Position numbers and translations under genes: made by a program. From Clostridiales bacterium UBA1742 (GTDB lineage: Bacteria > Bacillota > Clostridia > TANB77 > CAG-508), in contig DCHW01000046.1 in NCBI GenBank assembly GCA_002314935.1, forward strand, positions 1-8,390: a stretch of 8,390 bases of DNA, in the 5' to 3' direction. The notes beneath the pieces are model-generated. The model ran no database searches, was not told the origin of the DNA, and worked only from the letters and a program-made list of their open reading frames with translations. Of the stretch, positions 1 through 5,843 are shown one piece after another. Positions within the stretch are counted from its first letter, which is position 1, and each line of letters opens with the position of its first letter.

Positions 1-51
1 TTTTTACCATAATAATACATAATTTTAAATTATGTATTATTATGGTAAAAA
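1..51. repeat. Perfect 51-bp palindrome (25-bp inverted repeat, 1-nt centre)
   Basis: Every base from 1 to 25 pairs with its partner from 51 down to 27, with position 26 as the centre and no mismatch. The arms begin TTTTTACCATAATAATACAT and the right arm ends ATTATTATGGTAAAAA. In RNA this would be a hairpin of about 23-24 bp with a tiny loop, ending only 4 nt before the ribosome binding site of the first gene. It is not a normal intrinsic terminator: each strand has A residues, not U, after the stem. It could be an operator for a dimeric protein, a recombination or relaxase-related site, or an RNase III-cleavable 5' leader hairpin. The structure is certain; the role is unknown. The window starts at its first base, so it could extend further left. 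Confidence 0.9.
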
Positions 52-55
52 ATGG

Positions 56-64
56 AAGGAGGAG
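56..64 (+). promoter_or_regulatory. Ribosome binding site that sets an AUU start at 70
   Basis: AAGGAGGAG is a near-perfect anti-16S match. It lies 7 nt (from the AGGAGG core) upstream of ATT at 70, the same spacing used by the ATG and TTG genes further down. The first in-frame ATG, at 88, is more than 20 nt away and has no site of its own. Confidence 0.6.
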
Positions 65-69
65 TTTAA

Positions 70-222
70 ATTAATATTTTAATTCGTATGTTTTTCGTTT
101 CTTTTATTATTAATCTTTTTATTACTTTTTATTCTTTATATTCTTTGCTTGATGGATTTTTATTTAATACAATCCAAGGATCAAAACTTCAAATAAAAAA
201 AGATTTTTACAATTTAAATTAA
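70..222 (+). CDS. Small membrane peptide, about 50 aa, probable AUU start
   Basis: An open frame of 50 codons runs from ATT at 70 to TAA at 222. A stop (TAA at 67) immediately precedes it, so the start must lie between 70 and 88. The ATT at 70 is preferred because of the AAGGAGGAG site; a start at ATG 88 would give 44 aa but lacks a correctly spaced site. The product has one strongly hydrophobic segment over about residues 7-33 (begins MFFVSFIINLFITFYSLYSL) and a polar, Lys-containing C-terminal tail, so it is a predicted single-pass membrane peptide. I do not recognise a family. It ends 15 nt before the coupling ATPase gene and probably shares its mRNA, which suggests a small accessory part of the transfer channel. 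It could also be a non-coding leader, since short hydrophobic frames arise easily in T-rich DNA. Confidence 0.5.
   Translation: MNILIRMFFVSFIINLFITFYSLYSLLDGFLFNTIQGSKLQIKKDFYNLN
145..173 (+). promoter_or_regulatory. Possible internal promoter ahead of the coupling ATPase gene
   Basis: TTGCTT at 145-150 and TACAAT at 168-173 are separated by exactly 17 nt. The -10 box matches 5 of 6 consensus bases and the -35 box only 3 of 6. Transcription would begin near 180, about 47 nt before the next ribosome binding site. In DNA this AT-rich such matches occur by chance. Confidence 0.25.
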
Positions 223-226
223 ATTT

Positions 227-232
227 AGGAGG
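227..232 (+). promoter_or_regulatory. Ribosome binding site that sets a non-ATG start at 238
   Basis: AGGAGG is a perfect Shine-Dalgarno core. It lies 5 nt upstream of ATT at 238 and 8 nt upstream of ATA at 241. The in-frame stop TAG at 226-228 overlaps it, so the coupling ATPase cannot start further left. No standard start codon lies within usable distance. Confidence 0.75.
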
Positions 233-237
233 TTTTT

Positions 238-1923
238 ATTATATTTTTCAAAAAAATAATTTTTGTTTTTATAAATAGTATTTTTTTAACAACATTATTT
301 TTATCTTTTTTATTTCCTATTTTTATTTCATCTAATATCCCTTTTCCATATTCAATAAGTCATTTTAATATTTGTGAAAAGAATTCAGATTTATGGTACT
401 CTATAAAAATCGTATATATTATTACATTATTTATTTCTTCATTTTCATTTTCAAATTATATTTTTAATAGATTTTTAAAAAACATTTTCAAATCTAAAAA
501 CAATAATACTTTAATCAAAAAACCTCAATATAATGATTTTTCTTTATTATTAGGTTATTCCGATATCACAAAATCACCTGTATATCTTCCATTAAAAGGA
601 TTATATCAAAATATTTTAATTACCGGATCAATTGGATCAGGCAAAACAAGTTCTGCAATGTATCCATTTTGCAAACAACTTATTAAATATAACTGCAATA
701 TAGATCATAAGTTAGGAATGCTTATTTTAGATGTAAAAGGAAATTTTTTCAAGCAAGTAAAAAAATTTGTTCAAGAAAACAACAGATTAAATGACTTAAT
801 AATTATAGGATTAAATTCAAATATTCGATATAATCCCTTACACAAACCAAATTTAAAGGCGTCTGTTCTTGCAAACAGATTAAGAACAATTTTAGAATTA
901 TTTTCTTTAAATAATTCCGAATCATATTGGCTTGATAAATCCGAACAGGTTATCTGTGAATGCATTAAATTGTGCAGATTATATAATAATGGATATGTTA
1001 CTTTTTTAGAAATTCATAATTTAGTAAATAAAAAAAATTATTATCAAGAAAAAATCACTTCTTTAAGACTTTTGTTTCAAAGTGGAAAAATGTCAAAAGA
1101 AGATATTTATAATTTATACAGTTCTCTTAATTTTTTTGAAAATGAATTTAATTTATTAGATGAACGAGTTCTTTCAATTTTAAAATCTGAAATTACAAGA
1201 ATTACATCTACTTTTGTTTCTGATTATAAATTTTTAGAAATGTTTTGCCCTAAAAAAAACAAAATAAATTTTACTGGATTTGACACTGTTTTAAAAAAAG
1301 GTAAAATAGTAGTTTTAAATATGAATATTTCAGAATATAAAAATCTTTCTAAAATAATTGCTGCATATTTAAAATTAGATTTTCAATCTGAAGTATTAAT
1401 ACAATTATCCAAAAATACTACGGTGTTTCCTTCTGTTTTTATTTGTGATGAATATCAAGAATATGTTACTGAAAGTGATGCGAATTTTTTTTCACAAAGT
1501 AGGGAGTCTAAATGTATTAATATTATTTCTACCCAAAGTTATACTTCGATTTTAAATGCATTAAAAAGTGAATTTGCTTCAAAAACTATAATTCAAAATT
1601 TAGTAAATAAATTATGGTTCAGAACAGATGATTTGTTTACTATAGAAAATGCACAAGCTCAAATTGGTAAAGAAGATAAAATAAAAATTTCTAAAAACAT
1701 ATCAGAAAATGCAAATGAAACTAATTTTAATCATATTACCAATTCTTTTAACTCTGTAAAATCAAGTATTTCTGAAAGTGTTTCTACAAATATTCAAACT
1801 GATTTTATTTTTGACAATAAATTTTTTACTCAAAATTTACCTACATTTTCTTGTATTGCTTTTTTATCAGATGGTAATCAAATTATTGCTCCAGAAAAAA
1901 TAAATTTAATTCCATTTTTTTAA
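238..1923 (+). CDS. VirD4/TraG-family type IV coupling ATPase, probable AUU start
   Basis: Coupling proteins are membrane-anchored hexameric ATPases that bring DNA-protein substrates to a type IV secretion channel. Read from ATT at 238, the product is 561 aa. It has two N-terminal membrane segments (about residues 7-31 and 58-79), as in VirD4. Walker A is GSIGSGKT at 130-137. A D-x-K-G motif (LILDVKGNF) lies at 162-170, and a YNPL plus SESYW region typical of the family follows. Walker B is VFICDEYQE at about 400-408 with D404 and E405, and the downstream STQS motif has Q433. The first in-frame ATG is at 658 and would remove both membrane segments and Walker A. From the stop at 226 to 658 there is no ATG, GTG, TTG or CTG in frame, so the start must be ATT 238 or ATA 241, unless a base is wrong. 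The next gene, a pilin, follows 18 nt after the stop. Family assignment is firm; the transported substrate is unknown. Confidence 0.88.
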   Translation: MIFFKKIIFVFINSIFLTTLFLSFLFPIFISSNIPFPYSISHFNICEKNSDLWYSIKIVYIITLFISSFSFSNYIFNRFLKNIFKSKNNNTLIKKPQYNDFSLLLGYSDITKSPVYLPLKGLYQNILITGSIGSGKTSSAMYPFCKQLIKYNCNIDHKLGMLILDVKGNFFKQVKKFVQENNRLNDLIIIGLNSNIRYNPLHKPNLKASVLANRLRTILELFSLNNSESYWLDKSEQVICECIKLCRLYNNGYVTFLEIHNLVNKKNYYQEKITSLRLLFQSGKMSKEDIYNLYSSLNFFENEFNLLDERVLSILKSEITRITSTFVSDYKFLEMFCPKKNKINFTGFDTVLKKGKIVVLNMNISEYKNLSKIIAAYLKLDFQSEVLIQLSKNTTVFPSVFICDEYQEYVTESDANFFSQSRESKCINIISTQSYTSILNALKSEFASKTIIQNLVNKLWFRTDDLFTIENAQAQIGKEDKIKISKNISENANETNFNHITNSFNSVKSSISESVSTNIQTDFIFDNKFFTQNLPTFSCIAFLSDGNQIIAPEKINLIPFF

Positions 1924-1941
1924 TAGCTTTGGAGGTGTTTT

Positions 1942-2268
1942 ATGAAAAAAATTTTTTTTACTATTAATTTTATTATTTTGTTTTTTATTTTTATTTTTAC
2001 TTTTTCAAATCGTAGCCTATGTGCTTATCCTAAACTTGTTACAAAAATTAACGAAGCATTTGAAACAATTGAATCTTGGTTAATTAAGATTTCTACTCCA
2101 GCTGCAGCTGTTGCTGTTGGTACTGGCGTTTTTATGAAGAAATTTAGTTTTGGTGATGAAGAAAGAATTCGTATTGGTAAGAAGATAATACGTGGTAGTC
2201 TTTTTTCTTATGCATTTATTTTATCTACAAATTTAATTCTTGCAGCAATTCAACTATTGCTTGCTTAA
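1942..2268 (+). CDS. VirB2/TrbC-like pilin subunit
   Basis: This 108-aa protein begins at ATG with GGAGG 6 nt upstream. Residues 1-28 look like a signal peptide: a Lys pair, a long Phe/Ile core and a likely cleavage after SLCA. The mature part has two hydrophobic helices, STPAAAVAVGTGVFM (about 52-66) and SYAFILSTNLILAAIQLLL (about 89-107). They are joined by a charged hairpin containing GDEERIRIGKKIIRG. A cleaved signal plus two helices around a short basic cytoplasmic loop is the standard plan of VirB2/TrbC pilins, which polymerise into the conjugative pilus or channel. Its place between a coupling ATPase and a VirB6-like gene supports this. It may equally be named in the Maff2/CagC-like groups of Gram-positive elements. 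The call rests on architecture and context, not on a diagnostic motif. Confidence 0.72.
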   Translation: MKKIFFTINFIILFFIFIFTFSNRSLCAYPKLVTKINEAFETIESWLIKISTPAAAVAVGTGVFMKKFSFGDEERIRIGKKIIRGSLFSYAFILSTNLILAAIQLLLA

Positions 2269-2284
2269 AAAGGGATGGATTTAT

Positions 2285-3172
2285 TTGGAACAAACAAATA
2301 TAAATATTGTAGAATCAATTTCTTCTACAATAAATAATTTATTTTCTAATTTATTTTCTTCAGTTGATAATACTTTATATACCATTTTAGATGATTTGCT
2401 TTTTATTAATACAGATATTCTTAATGATTCAATTTTTCAAAAATTGTTTGGAACATCTGCCACCAATGGAATACTTTTAATTTGTAATTCTCTACTACTA
2501 GGATTTGTTTTATATTATCTGATAAATTTATTACTTTCATATATAACATTTTCTCAAGTTCAAAATCCATCTAAATTTATTTTCAAATTAATCATTTGTT
2601 TATTATTAGTTAATTTTTCATATTTTATTTGTGAACAGTTAATATATTTATTTGAACTTATTTCATTATCTATTAGACAAATTGGTGAAGATGTTTTTAA
2701 TACCAACATTTGCCTTAGTAATTTTATAGAAAAAACTAATACACATATTAATTTTGAAAATACAAATTTTAATATATTTTCTATAGACGGATTAATTAGA
2801 AGTTTTTCATCTTTTTCTTTTTTAAATCTTGCTCTATCTTATTCTCTTCGTTACATTGTTTTGAAAGTATTTTTATTGTTAACCCCTTTTTCTTTTTTAT
2901 CGTTATGTACTCCCAAAACATCTTTTTTCTTTAAATCATGGTTTAAAATTTTGTTTTCATTGTTAATATTACAAATTTTTATATCAATTATTTTATTAAT
3001 TGGCTTTGGAATTTCTGACACAAATAATCTTTTATTAAATAAATTATTATATATTGGTTGTTTATATGCTTTAACAAGAGCAAACGTATTTATTAAAGAA
3101 TTTATGGGTGGATTATCTACAGATATTAACATTGGAATCTCTAATATTAAATCTTTAACGCTAGGAGGTTAA
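2285..3172 (+). CDS. VirB6/TrbL-like polytopic channel protein, UUG start
   Basis: This is an inner-membrane channel component of type IV secretion, predicted at 295 aa from TTG at 2285. AGGGATGG (2271-2278) lies just upstream and after the pilin stop. An in-frame ATG at 2240 lies inside the pilin gene and has no ribosome binding site, so it is rejected. About five membrane segments are visible, near residues 63-89, 98-127, 178-208, 221-243 and 250-265, with a polar Asn-rich loop between the second and third. The segment LLLTPFSFLSLCTPKTS followed by KSWFKILFS, about residues 197-225, resembles the Pro then Ser/Thr then Trp-Lys signature region of Gram-positive VirB6/TrbL proteins. The C-terminus (FIKEFMGGLSTDI, then LTLGG) also fits. 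VirB6 proteins are poorly conserved, so the assignment leans on topology and on its position between VirB2-like and VirB3-like genes. Confidence 0.68.
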   Translation: MEQTNINIVESISSTINNLFSNLFSSVDNTLYTILDDLLFINTDILNDSIFQKLFGTSATNGILLICNSLLLGFVLYYLINLLLSYITFSQVQNPSKFIFKLIICLLLVNFSYFICEQLIYLFELISLSIRQIGEDVFNTNICLSNFIEKTNTHINFENTNFNIFSIDGLIRSFSSFSFLNLALSYSLRYIVLKVFLLLTPFSFLSLCTPKTSFFFKSWFKILFSLLILQIFISIILLIGFGISDTNNLLLNKLLYIGCLYALTRANVFIKEFMGGLSTDINIGISNIKSLTLGG

Positions 3173-3175
3173 TAT

Positions 3176-3460
3176 ATGAAATTTATTTTCCCACAAAATT
3201 ATAATTTTAAAAATAAATTGTTTGGATTTATTGATTATTCTACACTTTTTTTTAATATTTTGTATGCTGCGTTTACTTTTTGCTTTTTAGATATTATTAT
3301 TAAAAAATTAATGATTAAAATATCAATTTTTATTATTTTGTATTTACCATTATTTATTTTTAGCATTACTGGTTTTAATCACGAAAATATTATTTATGTA
3401 ATTATATATTTAATCAAGTTTTTTAAAAGCAAAAAGTTATTTTTTTATTCTAAAACCTAG
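3176..3460 (+). CDS. PrgI family protein (VirB3-like)
   Basis: PrgI proteins are small two-helix membrane proteins that fill the VirB3 position in Gram-positive type IV systems and normally precede VirB4. This 94-aa product starts at ATG 3176, with AGGAGG 7 nt upstream, and begins 3 nt after the VirB6-like stop. The N-terminus, FPQNYNFKNKLFGFIDYSTL, matches the family pattern of a short N-terminal strand with P-x-N, then D/N-K-x-F-G, then the first helix. Membrane helices lie at about 22-42 and 47-66. A basic amphipathic C-terminus (about 75-94, with KFFKSKKLFF) follows, as in the family. What should come next, VirB4, does not: a separate promoter and dnaD follow instead. Confidence is fair because N-terminal pattern, length, topology and gene order agree. 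Confidence 0.72.
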   Translation: MKFIFPQNYNFKNKLFGFIDYSTLFFNILYAAFTFCFLDIIIKKLMIKISIFIILYLPLFIFSITGFNHENIIYVIIYLIKFFKSKKLFFYSKT

Positions 3461-3477
3461 TATTCTCATAAAGAAAA

Positions 3478-3486
3478 TGATATAAT
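3478..3486 (+). promoter_or_regulatory. Extended -10 promoter for dnaD
   Basis: TGATATAAT contains a perfect TATAAT (3481-3486) with the TG extension one base before it, an arrangement that needs little or no -35 box. The 17-nt-spaced -35 position holds a poor TAGTAT. Transcription would begin near 3493, giving a leader of about 25 nt before the dnaD start. No terminator is visible between the VirB3-like gene and this promoter, so read-through from the left is also possible. Confidence 0.62.
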
Positions 3487-3517
3487 CTCTATACTATGTT
3501 ATTAAGGAGATTGTATT

Positions 3518-4486
3518 ATGAAATTAGATAATAAGGATAAATCAATGCTTTTTTCAAACACTTCTTTACCAGATATATTCTTTACTGAATATATGCCTGA
3601 GGCAAGTGGTGACTTTATAAAAATTTATTTGTGTCTAACATTTTTAACTAAATATGATAAAGATATTAAATTAAATGATTTATCTAAAAAATTAAATATA
3701 CCGCTAAACATAATACAAGCGTCTCTTAATTTTTGGGAAGAAAAAGGAGTTCTTACAAAAAAAATAGATGGATATATTTTAAATGATTTACAAGAAATTG
3801 AACTTCATAAATTATATTCTCCAAACATTACATTATCTAAAGAAAAAATACAAGAAAATGAGTCTAATAAATTTAGAGCAAAAGCTATAGAATGTATAAA
3901 CAACACATATTTTCAAGGAATTATGTCTCCGGCTTGGTATAGTGACATTGATTTATGGTTTAAAAAATATGAATTTGATGAACAAGTTATGATTCAATTA
4001 TTTGAGTATTGTTTTAACAAATCCGCTCTTCATAAAAATTATGTTCAAACAGTTGCTGATGCATGGCAAAAAAACAATATAAAAACCTATGAAGATCTAG
4101 AATTGTATTATGAAAAATATGATAAATTAAATAAAATAAAAAAAGAAATTAGTAAAAAATTAAGAAGATATTCTCCATTTACTCAATACGAAGAAGCTTT
4201 TATAGAAAAATGGGTTGTTGATTTTGGATTTGACATGAATATAATTAATATAGCCTTAAAAAAGACAACCTCAAAATCAAATGCATCATTTGATTATTTT
4301 GATAAATTACTTACCGATTGGAACGACAGAAATTTTAGAACTTCTTCTGAAATAACCGAATTTTTGGAAAAATCAAAAAAACAAAATAAAAATATAAAAG
4401 AATTGGTTAAAAATACTAACTATAATAATTATAATCAACGTAAATATAGTAATTTAGATGATCTATATGCTAATTCAAAAAAATAG
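3518..4486 (+). CDS. dnaD: DnaD-domain replication initiation protein
   Basis: DnaD-type proteins remodel DNA and recruit the helicase-loading machinery at replication origins and restart sites. This 322-aa protein starts at ATG 3518, with AAGGAGA 7 nt upstream. Residues 1-100 form a winged-helix-like N-terminal domain (starting near LPDIFFTEYMPEASGDFIKI). Two DnaD C-terminal (DDBH2) domains follow. The first, about 120-210, has a Y-x3-V-x3-W motif (Y175 to W183, YVQTVADAW); the second, about 218-285, has Y-x3-L-x3-W (Y260 to W268, YFDKLLTDW). The C-terminus is a Lys/Asn/Tyr-rich tail (NYNNYNQRKYSN). Tandem DDBH2 domains and a following dnaC gene are the usual clostridial chromosomal arrangement, though phage and plasmid relatives exist. 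The dnaC-like gene starts 11 nt downstream. Confidence 0.87.
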   Translation: MKLDNKDKSMLFSNTSLPDIFFTEYMPEASGDFIKIYLCLTFLTKYDKDIKLNDLSKKLNIPLNIIQASLNFWEEKGVLTKKIDGYILNDLQEIELHKLYSPNITLSKEKIQENESNKFRAKAIECINNTYFQGIMSPAWYSDIDLWFKKYEFDEQVMIQLFEYCFNKSALHKNYVQTVADAWQKNNIKTYEDLELYYEKYDKLNKIKKEISKKLRRYSPFTQYEEAFIEKWVVDFGFDMNIINIALKKTTSKSNASFDYFDKLLTDWNDRNFRTSSEITEFLEKSKKQNKNIKELVKNTNYNNYNQRKYSNLDDLYANSKK

Positions 4487-4490
4487 GAGG
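4485..4490 (+). promoter_or_regulatory. Ribosome binding site deciding the UUG start of dnaC
   Basis: AGGAGG lies 7 nt before TTG at 4498. It sits directly after and overlapping the dnaD stop codon (TAG at 4484-4486), which indicates coupled translation of the two genes. Confidence 0.75.
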
Positions 4491-4497
4491 ATATATT

Positions 4498-5488
4498 TTG
4501 AATAATTCTGTATTAAAAAAATTATTAATGGAATATGAAAAAAATCGAATTAATGCTGAACATGACTTAGAAATTAGGAAACAAGAATTGTATAAAAAAA
4601 ATCCTAGACTTTTAGAATTAGAAAACGAATTAAATAATTATTCTATTAATATTGCTAAACAAATTTTAAATACAAATAAAAAAAATTATATAGATACTTT
4701 AAAATTAAAAATTAATACTTTAAAAAAGGAAAAAGAGAGCATTTTTAATTCTTTAAAATTACCAAAAAATTATTTAGAACCACGTTACTCTTGTTCATTA
4801 TGTAATGATACAGGATATATTTCTAATTTGAATGGAACATCTAAAATCTGTTCTTGTTTACAGCAAAAATTATTTGACTTAGAATTTAATAAAAATATTA
4901 TTTTGATGGAAAATTTTACAAATTTTAATTTTGATTTTTACAATAATACAATTGATGAAAAAAAATATAATTCTACTATTTCTCCTCGAGAAAATATTAA
5001 TATAATAAAAAATGCCTCTGAAAATTTCATAAACAGCTTTGAAACTTCTAATAATTTATTATTTACTGGAGGTACAGGATTACGGTAAAACCTTTATATC
5101 AAATTGTATTGCAAACGAATTAATAAAAAACAAAAAGACAGTTATGTATCAAACAGCACCAGTTATGCTCGATAATTTAATTTCAGATATGTTTTCTAAA
5201 CCAGATAACCAAAAAAATATTTCTAATAATTTATTAAATGTTGATTTACTTATAATAGATGACCTAGGTACAGAAACCTTAAATAGTATGAAATTTACAG
5301 AATTATATAAAATAATAAACACACGTTTATTAAATCAAAATGGTAAAATTACTAAAACAATTATTTCTACAAATTTAAGTTTACAAGATTTGTTTAATAC
5401 TTATGATGAAAGACTTGTTTCAAGACTTATTGGATATTATGATATTTATAAATTTTTTGGTGATGATATTAGACTAAAAAAAAGGTAG
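4498..5488 (+). pseudogene. dnaC: Helicase loader (DnaC/DnaI-like AAA+ ATPase), frameshifted in Walker A
   Basis: This ATPase loads the replicative helicase onto DNA. The gene starts at TTG 4498. Residues 1-90 are a Lys/Glu-rich, probably coiled-coil region. A zinc-binding cluster follows with C99, C102, C118 and C120 (YSCSLCNDTGY then CSC), typical of the clostridial chromosomal family. The frame reaches GGTGL at residue 195, then an Arg codon and TAA at 5086-5088. In the +1 frame the sequence continues at once as GKTFISNCIA. Removing the C at 5083 restores GGTGLGKT and a 329-aa protein, the normal family length. The rest is intact: Walker B LLIIDDLG (about 250-257), sensor 1 IISTN with N292, and the SRL arginine R309. 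The frame ends at TAG 5488 within the terminator stem. A helicase loader should be essential, so a base-call error is quite likely; a real mutation with another loader elsewhere, or frameshifting, remains possible. Confidence 0.85.
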
Positions 5489-5504
5489 TAAACTACCTTT
5501 TTTT
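5477..5504. terminator. Bidirectional intrinsic terminator between dnaC and the gyrA operon
   Basis: A stem of A7-GGTAG (5477-5488) pairs with CTACC-T7 (5493-5504) around the loop TAAA. The central GGTAG/CTACC is followed by T-tracts on both strands. It therefore serves the plus-strand dnaD-dnaC transcript and the convergent minus-strand gyrA transcript. The dnaC stop codon lies inside the stem. Confidence 0.85.
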
Positions 5505-5516
5505 ACTTTTAATTTT

Positions 5517-5843
5517 TTATTTCACATTTTCCTGATTTTGTTCCATTTTTTTTAATAAATTATCTAAAATCTTAGTTACCAATTCAAATTGTTTTTTACA
5601 ATTTTTTTTAGTTTCTCCTTCAATGTTTTCAATTCTATATTTTATTTCAGATATAAGAACACCTATAGAAATATTATTATCATTACTAAAAGTAATTAAA
5701 CTTTTTTCTATATATGGATAACAAAATTCCATCGCAAGAAATTCTTCTCCTACTGTCATTTTTTCTTTAATAAATACTTCAATAGGAGATATTATTTCTC
5801 TATATAATTCCATATCTATTTTTTGAGAAATTTCTTTATTCAT
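5517..5843 (-). CDS. Hypothetical 108-aa helical protein overlapping the gyrA 3' end
   Basis: I do not recognise a family. The preferred start is ATG at 5843 (MNKEISQKIDMELYREI), because GAGGA within the last gyrA codons lies about 8 nt upstream. Starts at 5861 or 5858 would extend it by 5 or 6 residues without such a site. The gene overlaps the gyrA stop by 8 nt, so translation is likely coupled to gyrA. The product is soluble-looking, rich in Glu, Lys and Ile, and mostly helical by composition. It contains EEFLAMEFCYPYIEKSL and a helical C-terminus with many Lys and Glu (about 75-108). It has no signal peptide, membrane helix or metal-binding Cys pattern. It ends 13 nt before the bidirectional terminator. 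Good start context and a clear position at the end of the operon support a real gene. Confidence 0.7.
   Translation of the reverse strand: MNKEISQKIDMELYREIISPIEVFIKEKMTVGEEFLAMEFCYPYIEKSLITFSNDNNISIGVLISEIKYRIENIEGETKKNCKKQFELVTKILDNLLKKMEQNQENVK

Noticed and set aside
1..51. Palindrome as an intrinsic terminator or a dif/Xer site
   Set aside because: No T-tract follows the stem on either strand. The TTATGGTAAAA-like ends resemble a Xer half-site, but the two arms are separated by about 27 bp instead of the 6-8 bp of a dif core.
52..69. Five-codon frame ATG GAA GGA GGA GTT TAA
   Set aside because: It is simply the ribosome binding site read as codons, with no ribosome binding site of its own.
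771..965. Minus-strand open frame opposite the coupling ATPase gene
   Set aside because: It is an antisense shadow with no promoter or ribosome binding site, and its sequence is fully explained by the plus-strand gene.
658..1923. Coupling ATPase starting at ATG 658 (421 aa)
   Set aside because: This would drop both membrane anchors and the Walker A motif, and there is no ribosome binding site before 658. The same frame is open back to 229, next to a perfect AGGAGG.
2240..2284. VirB6-like gene starting at ATG 2240
   Set aside because: This lies inside the pilin gene without a ribosome binding site. TTG 2285 follows AGGGATGG and comes after the pilin stop.
2851..3132. Minus-strand open frame opposite the VirB6-like gene
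   Set aside because: It is an antisense shadow of a T-rich membrane-protein gene, with no start signal.
5039..5083. Separate second gene for the C-terminal half of the helicase loader starting at ATG 5039
   Set aside because: The residues before GKT are an out-of-frame reading of the upstream P-loop region, with no ribosome binding site. The two halves join exactly at Walker A as one gene.
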